Positions 49,904-58,072 of a stretch of DNA of 64,000 bases are shown piece after piece (position 1 is the stretch's first letter; every line of letters starts with the position of its first letter). Origin of the DNA: Halalkalicoccus tibetensis (GTDB lineage: Archaea; Halobacteriota; Halobacteria; Halobacteriales; Halalkalicoccaceae); NCBI RefSeq assembly GCF_037996645.1, contig NZ_JBBMXV010000004.1:149684-213683 (forward strand), written 5' to 3'. The notes below the pieces were generated by a model. It saw only the letters and a program-made list of their open reading frames with translations, was not told the origin of the DNA and ran no database searches. Position numbers and translations under genes: made by a program.

Positions 49904-51247
49904 CTACTCGTCGACCGCCGCCTCGATGACCGCCGTCGCCTCCTCGATCAGCCGTTCGACCTCGTCGCTCTCGGCGTAGAGGCGGACGTACGGTTCGGTC
50001 CCGCTGGGGCGGACGAGGATCCACGAGCCGTCGGGCCACTCCAACCGGACCCCGTAGGCGGTATCGACCGCCGCGTCGGGGAACGCCTCGGGCAGCGCGC
50101 TCTCGAGGCGGCCCATCGTGCGCTCCTTGAGTGCGTCGGGGCAGTCGACGGCGACCTTCCGGTAGGGGCGTTCGGTCACCGGCTCGCGAAGCGAGCCGAC
50201 CCCGCCGGCCTCGCCGACCAGCCGGGCCAGGACGGCGGCGCTCGCGACGCCGTCGATCCAGCCGCCGAAGGCGGGGTGGATGTGCTTCCAGGGTTCGGCG
50301 GCGAAGACGACGTCGCCGCCCGATTCGCGAACGCGGGCGATCCCCTCGTGGAGCGCGCCCAGCCGGACGCGCTCGACCCGGCCGCCCGCGGCGTCGACGC
50401 GCTCGTCGATCCGCGCGGAGGCGTTGGGCGTCGTGACGACGACGGGGTCGGTTCCCTCGAACTCCCGGACGTAGCGCTCGGCGAGGATCGCCAGTATCGT
50501 GTCCTCGTGGACCACCTCACCGTCCCCGTCGACGACCACGATCCGGTCGGCGTCGCCGTCGTGGCCGATCCCGACGTCGTGGGGACCGTCGGCGACGAAC
50601 GCCCGGAGGTCCGACAGCGTCTCGGGGGTCGGCTTGCTGCCCCGGCCCGGGAAGTGGCCGTCGACGTTCGCGTTCAGCGTCGTGACCGCGGCGCCGAGGC
50701 TCGTCAACACCTGCGGGGTCGCGAGGCTCGCCATCCCGTTCCCGCAGTCGACGGCGATCCGCAGTCCCTCCGCGCTCTCGCCGAGCCCGCGGGCGTACTC
50801 GACGACCGCGCGCCGGTAGCGATCGAGGGCGTCGCGCTCGATCGAGTCGCCCCATTCGTCCCACTCGGCCGGGCCCGTTCCCGCGGCGAGGGACTCCTCG
50901 ACGTCCGTCTCGGCCCCGCGATCGAACTCGACGCCGTCCGCGAAGAGCTTGATGCCGTTGTCGGCGGGCGGGTTGTGCGAGGCGGTGAGCATCACGCCGT
51001 AGCGCCCCTGCGAGGCGAAGGCCACCGTCGGGGTGGGGACGACGCCGATCCGGATCACCCGGCTGCCGGCGCTCTCGAGGCCGGCGGCCATCGCGTCGGC
51101 GAGCGCGGTCCCCGTCTCGCGCCCGTCGCGTCCCAGAACGACCGTTCGATCCTCCCGACCGACGGCTTGTCCGACGGCGAGACAGACGGAAGGGGTGACC
51201 CGGTCGCGTGCGGGCCCGCGGATACCCGCGGTTCCGAACTGGATCAT
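49904..51247 (-). CDS. Phosphohexomutase family enzyme (possible phosphopentomutase)
   Basis: A 447-residue alpha-D-phosphohexomutase-fold protein. The phosphoserine loop is LTASHNPPADNG (Ser90) and the metal loop is GIGHDGDADR. The C-terminal phosphate-binding site RPSGTEPYVRLY is clear. The family includes phosphoglucosamine and phosphomannomutases. Its position beside cytidine deaminase and uridine phosphorylase suggests it may handle ribose-1-phosphate instead (inference). Specificity cannot be read from sequence. Confidence 0.88.
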   Translation of the reverse strand: MIQFGTAGIRGPARDRVTPSVCLAVGQAVGREDRTVVLGRDGRETGTALADAMAAGLESAGSRVIRIGVVPTPTVAFASQGRYGVMLTASHNPPADNGIKLFADGVEFDRGAETDVEESLAAGTGPAEWDEWGDSIERDALDRYRRAVVEYARGLGESAEGLRIAVDCGNGMASLATPQVLTSLGAAVTTLNANVDGHFPGRGSKPTPETLSDLRAFVADGPHDVGIGHDGDADRIVVVDGDGEVVHEDTILAILAERYVREFEGTDPVVVTTPNASARIDERVDAAGGRVERVRLGALHEGIARVRESGGDVVFAAEPWKHIHPAFGGWIDGVASAAVLARLVGEAGGVGSLREPVTERPYRKVAVDCPDALKERTMGRLESALPEAFPDAAVDTAYGVRLEWPDGSWILVRPSGTEPYVRLYAESDEVERLIEEATAVIEAAVDE

Positions 51248-51287
51248 ATAGCGGCGCTTTCGCCGGCAGGCATATAGGTCCCGCCCA

Positions 51288-51758
51288 TTAGAGCTCGACG
51301 CCGCTGGGGATCAGGCTGTGCTGGCGAAGCAGGTTCCCCTCCTCGTCGTAGACGAGGAACGTCGACTTCTCGTAGGTGATGAGCTCCTCGCCCTCGACGC
51401 GGATCAGCACGCGGTAGCGCTCGTCGGACTCCGATTCCTTGCCGTAGGCGCGCGCGGCGCGGATGAACCGGAGGACGTCCTCGGCCTCCTCGTTCAGCTC
51501 GAGGACGAAGTCCCCGGTGGTTCGATTGGTGACGCTCACGACCCCGGTCGTCCCCGGCGCCTCGACGTCGCCCTGGAGCCGGAGCGCGACGTCGGTCTGG
51601 CTCGCGGAGAGGCGTTCGCCGTCGAAGCCGGTCAGGCGCTCCTCGAGCTCGTCGACCGGGCCCTCGAAGTCGATGACGACCGTCGGCGTCGCTGGCTCAC
51701 CCCCTTCGTCCACCCAGTCGATCCCCCGCACGTCGAGCGTGAAATACTCGCGCCTCAT
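51288..51758 (-). CDS. Haloarchaeal protein of unknown function (DUF579x-like)
   Basis: A 156-residue acidic, beta-rich protein: MRREYFTLDVRGIDWVDEGG, PTVVIDFEGPVDELEERLTG, then TGDFVLELNEEAEDVLRFIR. No transmembrane segment or catalytic motif is seen. It belongs to a small haloarchaeal group with an uncharacterised domain. Divergent from the methyltransferase gene. Confidence 0.65.
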   Translation of the reverse strand: MRREYFTLDVRGIDWVDEGGEPATPTVVIDFEGPVDELEERLTGFDGERLSASQTDVALRLQGDVEAPGTTGVVSVTNRTTGDFVLELNEEAEDVLRFIRAARAYGKESESDERYRVLIRVEGEELITYEKSTFLVYDEEGNLLRQHSLIPSGVEL

Positions 51759-51890
51759 CGATTACCGGAGCGTACGAACCGCGAGGCCATGAACGTAACG
51801 CCGGCCCCCTCAAGGGTATCGGGACGGGCACCGCCGTTCTCCCGGCGCTCGACCGGAGCGGGTTTGGCACGCGGCGTCCGATCCCCTCCC

Positions 51891-52526
51891 ATGGACGACC
51901 CGCGGACCGTCCGCGAGACCTACGACCGGATCGCGAGCCACTTCGCGTCGACCCGCGAACACGCCTGGCCCGAGGTCGAACGGTTCCTCGCGGACCACGA
52001 GGGCCGGCTCGGCCTCGATCTGGGCTGTGCGAACGGACGCCACGCCCAGCTGCTCGCAGGACGGGTCGATCGCGTCGTCGGCGTGGACGTCAGCCGCGGG
52101 CTGCTCGAGGAGGCCCGAACCCGATCGCGCGAGCGGGGCTTCGACGCCGAGCTCCTGCAGGGCGACGCGGCCCGCATCCCCCTTCGGGACGACCGGGTCG
52201 ACCTCGCGGTCTACATCGCGACGATCCACCACCTGCGCGACCGCGAGCAGCGGGTCCGGAGCCTCGACGAGCTCGCACGGATCCTCGCACCCGGGGGTCG
52301 GGCGCTGGTGAGCGCCTGGAGCACGGTCCATCGGAAGTTCGACCGCGGGGAGGGGTTCGACACGACGGTCGACTGGACGTTACCCGGCGGGGAGACGGTG
52401 CCGCGGTTCTACCACATCTACGCGCCCGAGGAGTTCGAGGCCGACGTCGAGGACAGCGCGCTCGTGGCCGAGTCGTTCGAGGTCTCGAGCGGGAACTGCT
52501 ACGCGGTGGTGGGAAAGAAACAGTAA
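51891..52526 (+). CDS. Trm9-like class I methyltransferase
   Basis: A 211-residue SAM-dependent methyltransferase. It starts at MDDPRTVRETYDRIASHFAS; the frame is open for 191 codons further upstream, but that part looks like shadow. SAM motif: LGLDLGCANGRHAQLLAG. The later IATIHHLRDREQRVRSLDEL closely follows the IAVIHH signature of Trm9/ABH8-type wobble-uridine methyltransferases, which work with a Trm112 partner in archaea. Located 133 bases upstream of tRNA-Gly(TCC), a known substrate type for yeast Trm9. Confidence 0.82.
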   Translation: MDDPRTVRETYDRIASHFASTREHAWPEVERFLADHEGRLGLDLGCANGRHAQLLAGRVDRVVGVDVSRGLLEEARTRSRERGFDAELLQGDAARIPLRDDRVDLAVYIATIHHLRDREQRVRSLDELARILAPGGRALVSAWSTVHRKFDRGEGFDTTVDWTLPGGETVPRFYHIYAPEEFEADVEDSALVAESFEVSSGNCYAVVGKKQ

Positions 52527-52608
52527 GGCCCTTAACCGGGGCAGGGCTACTGCGTGATAGCTGCGTTCGCCCGTTCGCGCCGGATCGGCGCGGGCGAAGC
52601 GCCGGTGT

Positions 52609-52631
52609 CCCCGTGAACGAAGTGAACGGGG
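52609..52631 (+). repeat. Hairpin element with GAACGAAGTGA loop
   Basis: CCCCGT and ACGGGG flank the loop GAACGAAGTGA. The loop word nearly repeats in the next hairpin (GAACGGAGTGA), 13 bases away. Confidence 0.5.
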
Positions 52632-52636
52632 GCTCG

Positions 52637-52663
52637 GCGCAAGCGAACGGAGTGAGCTTGCGC
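52637..52663 (+). repeat. Hairpin overlapping the 5' end of tRNA-Gly
   Basis: GCGCAAGC and GCTTGCGC form an 8-bp stem around GAACGGAGTGA. The last four bases are also the first four of the tRNA acceptor stem, so the hairpin competes with the mature tRNA fold. Confidence 0.55.
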
Positions 52664-52730
52664 CGGTGGTCTAGCGGTATGACTATGGCCTTCCAAGCCA
52701 TCGACCCGGGTTCAACTCCCGGCCGGCGCA
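52660..52730 (+). tRNA. tRNA-Gly (anticodon TCC)
   Basis: A 71-nt cloverleaf. The acceptor stem GCGCCGG pairs with CCGGCGC, with A as discriminator. The anticodon stem ATGGC/GCCAT holds the loop CTTCCAA, giving anticodon TCC (Gly, GGA). The T-arm is CCGGGTTCAACTCCCGG. No encoded CCA. No clear TATA box is visible upstream, so it may be cotranscribed with the methyltransferase gene before it. Confidence 0.95.
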
Positions 52731-52853
52731 TTTTCCGAGCGTAATCGGCGAGCAGCCGGCTGGCCGTAAGCGTCGGAGGGAATCGGGACGCCGTGGCACG
52801 TTCGCGCGTGGCGCAGCACACTATTTAACCGTCCGCCACACATACGAGTACCC

Positions 52854-53138
52854 ATGAGCGAAGAAGGCGGCCGAAAGAACCTCCGCATGCCCGACGACGA
52901 CGAGATGTTCGCCGTCGTCACCGACATGCTCGGTGGCGGGCGCGTCAGACTCCAGTGTAACGACGGGAAGGAACGCATGGGCCGGATCCCCGGCCGGATG
53001 CGCTTTCGGACCTGGATCAACGAGGACGACGTCGTCCTGATCGAGCCCTGGGACTGGCAGGACGAGAAGGCGGACATCGAATGGCGATACGACAGCCAGG
53101 ACGCCGCCCAGCTGCGGCGCGAAGGCCACATCGACTGA
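52854..53138 (+). CDS. Translation initiation factor aIF-1A
   Basis: A 94-residue OB-fold (S1-like) protein: [20 protein letters not shown], then [20 protein letters not shown] and [20 protein letters not shown] match archaeal and eukaryotic eIF-1A. It binds the small ribosomal subunit A-site region and helps start-codon selection. TATA-like TATTTAACC precedes the ATG at about 30 bases. Confidence 0.95.
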   Translation: MSEEGGRKNLRMPDDDEMFAVVTDMLGGGRVRLQCNDGKERMGRIPGRMRFRTWINEDDVVLIEPWDWQDEKADIEWRYDSQDAAQLRREGHID

Positions 53139-53228
53139 CGACCTTTTCGAAGCATACCGACACGACCAGCGGCGCCGCCGGAAGGATCATGCCCCAGGGT
53201 TTTGAGCGTCGGGATCGTCGTTCCCTCC

Positions 53229-53522
53229 ATGGACGAGATGGACGTTCCCGATCCGGAGCTCGGCATGGCGACGATCGTCTTCGAGACGCCCGACGGCGAG
53301 ACCGACCAGTTCACCGTCGAGAACGAGTACATCATCTATTTCCAGGACCACTGGCAGGTCAAGGCCGGCGAGGACGACGACGGTAACGACGTCGTCCGGC
53401 GGATCCCCAAGGAGAAGGTCTTCTACGTCGAGCGTTCCGTCGAGGAGTTCCAGGACCGCATCGACGCGCTGCTCGACCGGGCGAAGGACCGCTTCGACCT
53501 CGACAACCTGAACCTCGGGTAG
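53229..53522 (+). CDS. Acidic haloarchaeal protein of unknown function
   Basis: ATG at 53229 gives a 97-residue protein (MDEMDVPDPELGMATIVFET, then QFTVENEYIIYFQDHWQVKA and VFYVERSVEEFQDRIDALLD). An earlier non-ATG start nine codons upstream is possible. It is acidic with an alternating beta pattern followed by a C-terminal helix. Family unknown to me. Confidence 0.65.
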   Translation: MDEMDVPDPELGMATIVFETPDGETDQFTVENEYIIYFQDHWQVKAGEDDDGNDVVRRIPKEKVFYVERSVEEFQDRIDALLDRAKDRFDLDNLNLG

Positions 53523-53538
53523 ACCACTCGGCGCGACC

Positions 53539-54654
53539 ATGCACCGCCGTACCGCGCTTCGAACGGGGGCCGCGCTGTTCTGCGGGACGACGCTCGCCGG
53601 CTGTCTCGACACCCTCGGCTCCGAGTCGGCCTGGCGGGACCTCGTCATCGACCGGCCCGACGAGATCTACGTCCCCCCGAAGGCCGACGGGATGGTCGTC
53701 TGGGCCAACGAGACGAACGGAGAGAGCGAGGAAGGCGGGCGCGAATACGCGCTCGCGCTCTCGGCGACCCGCCCGCACCGCTTCTGGACGGTCACGGGCA
53801 GGGAAACCAACCAGATCTCGATGCGCGACGCCCACTCGGCACACCTGATGGTCTCGGTCTGGGAGCCCGAGTCGGGTCGGCTCCTCCCGGCGGAGGTCCG
53901 GATCTCGATCGAGCGCAGCGGCGAGTCCGTCCTCGACCGGACGCTCTGGCCGATGCTCTCCCAGCGGATGGGGTTTCACTACGGCGACAACGTCGCACTG
54001 CCCGACGCCGGCGAATATCGGGCCTCGGTCCGGGTGCTCCCGCTGGGGATCGCCTACCGAGGCGGGTTCGAGGGCGGCTTCGAGCCCGCGTCCTTCGACC
54101 TCGGGTTCGAGTACGACCCGGACGGGATCGAGGCCCTCGACCTGACGGTCCACGAGGAGTCCCGGCGCGGCCGGTCCGGCGCGGTCGAGCCGATGGAGGG
54201 CGATCACGGGCACGGGCACGAGGACGGCGACGGGAACGACCACGAGGACCACGACGGTCCCTCACACCCCCCGGTTCCGATCGCGCCGCCCGCAGAGGCG
54301 TTCCCCACGGTCGTCGGTGAGGAGCAAGCCGGCGACTATCGGCTCGTCGTCGCGACGGCCGACCACGAGGAGGGGACCTACCTGATCGCCTCGCCGCGGA
54401 CCCCCTACAACGGGTTCCCGTTGCCGTTCTGTTCGCTGTCGGCAGAGGTCGATCGCGGGTCGTCGGGCGCCGAGTCGGTGTCGCTCGCCGAGGCGACCGA
54501 TCCCGAGTTCGGCCACCACTACGGCGCGGTGGTCGAATCCTTTTCGGGGGCCGAGCTGACTGTCGGCGTCGAGTCACCCCCACAGATCACGCGCCACGAG
54601 GGATACGAGACCGCCTTCTTCGATCTCCCCGAGCTCAGTCTGCGGGCTCCGTAG
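53539..54654 (+). CDS. Exported lipoprotein with iron-transport-associated Tp34-like domain
   Basis: A 371-residue protein. Signal MHRRTALRTGAALFCGTTLA with lipobox LAGC. The first half contains a beta domain with LMVSVWEPESGRLLPAEVRI and DNVALPDAGEYRASVRVLPL, reminiscent of Tp34/FTR1-associated periplasmic iron proteins. A His/Asp/Glu-rich stretch follows (GDHGHGHEDGDGNDHEDH), which could bind metal. The second half is another beta domain. Likely a surface-anchored metal-binding protein (inference). Confidence 0.65.
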   Translation: MHRRTALRTGAALFCGTTLAGCLDTLGSESAWRDLVIDRPDEIYVPPKADGMVVWANETNGESEEGGREYALALSATRPHRFWTVTGRETNQISMRDAHSAHLMVSVWEPESGRLLPAEVRISIERSGESVLDRTLWPMLSQRMGFHYGDNVALPDAGEYRASVRVLPLGIAYRGGFEGGFEPASFDLGFEYDPDGIEALDLTVHEESRRGRSGAVEPMEGDHGHGHEDGDGNDHEDHDGPSHPPVPIAPPAEAFPTVVGEEQAGDYRLVVATADHEEGTYLIASPRTPYNGFPLPFCSLSAEVDRGSSGAESVSLAEATDPEFGHHYGAVVESFSGAELTVGVESPPQITRHEGYETAFFDLPELSLRAP

Positions 54655-55135
54655 CGGGTTCACGGGGGTCGCCGCGCCGATCCGCGAGCCGGAGGACCAG
54701 CAGCCCGGCCCCGAGCATCAGCAGGCTGACGGCGACCCAGTGGGGGTTCCAGGCTTCGGTACCGTGAACCACGTTGTGCAGATCGAGCAGGTAGTGGTTG
54801 ACGACGCCGTCGAAGACGTTGAAGACGCCCGCGCCGACCAGCGAGGCGCCGACGACGACCAGCGAGGACAGCGGCCGGGTCGCACGGTTCGCGGTCCGCC
54901 AGAGCATCGCCGCGCCGACGGTCGCGACCAGCAACATTCCCATCGAGAACAGCCCGTCGAACATGACGTTCGTCCGCAGCCCGTCGTAGGTCAGCGGGTC
55001 GTAGTACCCCGAGAGCAGGTGATGGGTCTGGAAGATCTGATGGAAGATCATCACGTCGATCAGCGCGCCGAACCCGAAGCCGAAGACGCCGCCCCACAAC
55101 AGCAGTGAACGGCGATGGCCGTCTGTATCGCTCAT
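54635..55135 (-). CDS. DUF2243 family membrane protein
   Basis: A 166-residue protein matching DUF2243: LLLWGGVFGFGFGALIDVMI followed by FHQIFQTHHLLSGYYDPLTY, then two more helices and VFDGVVNHYLLDLHNVVHGT. Four transmembrane helices. Conserved histidines may bind a metal. Function unknown. It overlaps the lipoprotein's 3' end on the opposite strand by 20 bases. Confidence 0.85.
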   Translation of the reverse strand: MSDTDGHRRSLLLWGGVFGFGFGALIDVMIFHQIFQTHHLLSGYYDPLTYDGLRTNVMFDGLFSMGMLLVATVGAAMLWRTANRATRPLSSLVVVGASLVGAGVFNVFDGVVNHYLLDLHNVVHGTEAWNPHWVAVSLLMLGAGLLVLRLADRRGDPREPATEPAD

Positions 55136-55190
55136 GGGCGGGGTTTGCGGGTCAGTCCCAAAAGCGTGTGCCCGGAGCGCGCAACCCCGA

Positions 55191-55586
55191 TCAGGGGATG
55201 AGCGTCACCGGCAGGTCGCTCTCCTCGATGACCGCCTCCGAGGCGCTGCCGACGACGAACCGCTCGAGGCGGTTGCTGGTCGCCCGCCCCATCACGACGT
55301 GGTCGTAGCCCCGCTCTTCGGCGATCCCGATGACCCGCTGGCCGACCTTCCGGGCCGCTCCCGACTCCGTGACGACCTCGGTCTCGATCAGCTCGGGCTC
55401 GGCGTCAAGGCCCGCTTCAGCGATCGCCGCGCGCGCCCGCTCGAACAGCTCGTCGGTGGCGTCGGTGCGTTCGGCGGCGAAGTGGATCACGGCGAGGCCG
55501 GCGTCGAAGCCGCGTGCGAACTCGATGCCGAAGCGGAGCGCGTCGAAGCTGCTGTCCGAGCCGTCGATCGGGACGAGGATCTGCAT
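55191..55586 (-). CDS. Universal stress protein (UspA family), second copy
   Basis: A 131-residue Usp domain. It begins MQILVPIDGSDSSFDALRFG and ends VVMGRATSNRLERFVVGSAS, the phosphate-loop region (G-2x-R-pattern variant), then VIEESDLPVTLIP. Likely ATP/AMP-binding stress regulator. Shorter than the copy at 7.9 kb and divergent from it. Confidence 0.85.
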   Translation of the reverse strand: MQILVPIDGSDSSFDALRFGIEFARGFDAGLAVIHFAAERTDATDELFERARAAIAEAGLDAEPELIETEVVTESGAARKVGQRVIGIAEERGYDHVVMGRATSNRLERFVVGSASEAVIEESDLPVTLIP

Positions 55587-55652
55587 ATCCCGTCACACGC
55601 GCCCCGGGTAAAAAGTGGGCAGGCTTTCGGCTCCCCGGCCCCATCATTCCCC

Positions 55653-55928
55653 ATGGGCTGTGAACTCTGCGGGCGTGCGGTCGAGACTACGACCCACCAC
55701 CTGATCCCGAAGAACCGCAAGGATAGCCCGACGGTCCAGCTGTGTCAGCCCTGCCACAAGCAGGTCCACGCGACGTTCACCAACCACGAGCTCAAACAGG
55801 AGTACGACACGATCGAGGCGCTGCGCGAGGCCGATCGCCTGCAGTCGTTCGTCGAGTGGATCAGCAAGACCGACAAGACCGACGTTCAGGTCGACGAGAG
55901 CGATCGGGTCCGGCGGTGGCGGGGATAG
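55653..55928 (+). CDS. Small HNH-type endonuclease-like protein
   Basis: A 91-residue protein starting MGCELCGRAVETTTHHLIPK. CxxC (Cys3-Cys6), the HHLIP His pair and CQPCHKQVHATF (Cys-x2-CH-x3-H) match the HNH finger with a bound metal. A helical end follows (FVEWISKTDKTDV). HNH nucleases are common in mobile and repair contexts; whether this one cleaves DNA is not known. Confidence 0.72.
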   Translation: MGCELCGRAVETTTHHLIPKNRKDSPTVQLCQPCHKQVHATFTNHELKQEYDTIEALREADRLQSFVEWISKTDKTDVQVDESDRVRRWRG

Positions 55929-55970
55929 CGGCCGATCGCTCAGTCCTCATCGTGACGGGGAACGCGAGCC

Positions 55971-55999
55971 GGCGCGGTGAAGCCGCGCCGGGATTTTTT
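55971..55999 (+). terminator. Hairpin followed by a T-run
   Basis: GGCGCGG-TGAAG-CCGCGCC followed by GGGATTTTTT: a strong stem and a T-run 43 bases after the HNH-like stop. The T-rich part resembles the end of the 85-base repeat at 48.5 kb. Confidence 0.5.
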
Positions 56000-56021
56000 G
56001 GAGGAGTAAAAAGGTCCGTTC

Positions 56022-57191
56022 TCAGAACCCGAAGACCGGGACGAACCGGAAGACGAGGTACGCGCCGACGGTCGCGAGCACCGGCACGAAGTTCTGGACG
56101 ACGATCACCCGCGCGGTCGTGGTCGGGTCGAAGAGGTCGGACGTTCGGGGCAGGTCCTCGGGGCGCTCGTCGCCGATCGGGGGCAGCTCCTCGCCCTCGG
56201 TGTCGGCCGCGAGCGCCCCCACCGAAACCTGGCCCTCGCCGGCGACGGTTTCCGAGGCGGTCGCGGTGCGGGTCGCCCGTCCCCAGCCCAGCCCGATGAT
56301 GCTCATCGTCGAGACGACGACCAGCTGGACGGGGATGCCGATCGCCGACAGCAGGGTGACGATCGTCGCCGAGACGACCATGACGACGACGGCCGCCGTC
56401 AGCGGCAGGTTCGTGATGTCGTTGCCCATCGTCTCGAGGGTCCGCCGGGCGATGGTGAACGCGCCGATGGTGACGGCGATCCCCGCGATGAGCACGCCCC
56501 AGCTCATCGAGAGGGCGCCGCTTCCCACCAGCGGCGCGACGGCGTTGGCGACGTTCGACGCGCCCGAGCTGAACGCCATGTAACAGCCGATGGCGACGAC
56601 GATCAGCGAGCCGGTGACCTCGCGGCGATCGGCGTCGTCGGCGGCGCGGATCCGCGGGATCGACGAGCCCCGATCGACGATCCACAGGTTCGTCTCCCGT
56701 TTCGAGATGGCGACCCACTCGTTGATCCGGGCGTAGAAGTACCGCCCGATCACGCCGCTGACCCAGAAGGCGACGACGGGCGCGACGATCCACCACGAGA
56801 CGATCTCGCCCATCGTCGCCCAGTCGAGCGTCCCGGTCGCGATCCCCAGCCCGGCGATCGACCCCACGGCCGTCATCGACGTCGAGGCGGGAACCCCGAA
56901 GACGTTGCCCGCGAACAGGGCCAGCCCGATGAAGAACAGCACGGCGATCCCCGTCTCGAGGGTCAGTATCGTTCCCGGGACGAGGTCCTCGCCGAGGGTC
57001 TCGACGACCGCCGGGCCGATGAGCCAGCCCCCGACGAAGAAGAACACCGACATGAGCGCCGCCGCGCCGAGCTTCGAGACGACGTTCGCGCCGACTGCCG
57101 GCCCAAAGGAGACGCCGGTGGTCGATCCGCCGATGTTGTATCCGACGAAGACGGCGACGACGATCCCGATGACGAGGAGTGCCTCGACCAC
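56022..57191 (-). CDS. Inorganic phosphate transporter (PiT family)
   Basis: A 389-residue protein with the PiT double repeat. N-terminal repeat: FVGYNIGGSTTGVSFGPAVG. C-terminal repeat: FSSGASNVANAVAPLVGSGA (the GxNDxAN-equivalent positions). About ten transmembrane helices. It would import phosphate with H+ or Na+. A cytoplasmic loop lies in the middle (around IPRIRAADDADRREVTGSLI). Its stop region abuts the hairpin terminator at 55.98 kb. Confidence 0.9.
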   Translation of the reverse strand: MVEALLVIGIVVAVFVGYNIGGSTTGVSFGPAVGANVVSKLGAAALMSVFFFVGGWLIGPAVVETLGEDLVPGTILTLETGIAVLFFIGLALFAGNVFGVPASTSMTAVGSIAGLGIATGTLDWATMGEIVSWWIVAPVVAFWVSGVIGRYFYARINEWVAISKRETNLWIVDRGSSIPRIRAADDADRREVTGSLIVVAIGCYMAFSSGASNVANAVAPLVGSGALSMSWGVLIAGIAVTIGAFTIARRTLETMGNDITNLPLTAAVVVMVVSATIVTLLSAIGIPVQLVVVSTMSIIGLGWGRATRTATASETVAGEGQVSVGALAADTEGEELPPIGDERPEDLPRTSDLFDPTTTARVIVVQNFVPVLATVGAYLVFRFVPVFGF

Positions 57192-57236
57192 GACGGAACC
57201 AACGGACGGTCGTGATATAAGGGATACTACTCGGGA

Positions 57237-58037
57237 TCAGAGCTCGATGCGCTGGACGAGCTCGTTCTCGCTTCTGGTGTTGAGCGCGACGATCCGGATG
57301 AACTCCTCGAGCCCCGAGTCGTCGAGCTTCGCCTTCAGCAGGCTATCGACCTGGTAGACGCCCGCCGCGTCGGTCATCTCGATGGCGACGTGGACCGGGA
57401 CGTCCTCGCCCTCCTGGAGGGAGACGCGCTGGATCGCCTGGCTCGAGACGGTGTTGATCCCGCGTCCGCCGCGCTCATAGGGGTTTCTCGAACGGCCCCG
57501 TTCCATGTCGAGGCCGTCACAGACCCGGATGACGCCCGCCTCGCGGGTCAGGGGGACCTCCTCGGTGTGGTGACAGAGGATCGCGTGCAGCACCTCGCCC
57601 TTCACTCGTACCTGCTCGCCGAGGTCGTAGAACTCCGGAAGGATCCGGTCGAGGACGTCCGCGGCCAGCGGGATCGAGTAGTAGGCGTGGTCCGAGCGGT
57701 GGACGACGTGGCCGATGTCGTGGAGCTTCGCGGCCAGCGCGATGATCACCGGCTCGTCCTCCTCGGCCAGCCCCTGGTCGCGTGCCCCGTTGAACTCGAC
57801 GCCGCCGCGCTTGAGCAGGTCGTAGAGACAGAGCGCGCGGTTCAGCACGATCTCGATGTGTTTCGACCCGTGATCGTTGTAGCGCATCCGGGTGACCGGG
57901 TTGACGTTCTGGGCCTCGAGATAGACCCGGATCTCCTCGTCGTTCTCGACGTAGGAGAGCACCTCGTTGAGCTTCTCGTCGGGGAAGGCGTGCTCCGCGT
58001 CGGGGTCGTACTGTCTGTTTTCGGTCGTCTCGGCCAT
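57237..58037 (-). CDS. HD-domain metal phosphohydrolase
   Basis: Starts at MAETTENRQYDPDAEHAFPD; a 36-codon basic extension upstream is open but not family-like. A 266-residue HD-superfamily protein: YNDHGSKHIEIVLNRALCLY (first His) and AAKLHDIGHVVHRSDH (HD pair and flanking His) give the metal site. Likely a phosphohydrolase, nucleotide or other substrate unknown. On the same strand as, and next downstream of, the peroxiredoxin gene. Confidence 0.85.
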   Translation of the reverse strand: MAETTENRQYDPDAEHAFPDEKLNEVLSYVENDEEIRVYLEAQNVNPVTRMRYNDHGSKHIEIVLNRALCLYDLLKRGGVEFNGARDQGLAEEDEPVIIALAAKLHDIGHVVHRSDHAYYSIPLAADVLDRILPEFYDLGEQVRVKGEVLHAILCHHTEEVPLTREAGVIRVCDGLDMERGRSRNPYERGGRGINTVSSQAIQRVSLQEGEDVPVHVAIEMTDAAGVYQVDSLLKAKLDDSGLEEFIRIVALNTRSENELVQRIEL

Positions 58038-58072
58038 ACTCCCGTTCCGTTCGCGAGGTAGAAAAACCCCCT

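Noticed and set aside
48009-49979. 656-codon plus-strand frame
   Set aside because: It overlaps the NDH-2-like, repeat, uridine phosphorylase and cytidine deaminase regions and has no domain.
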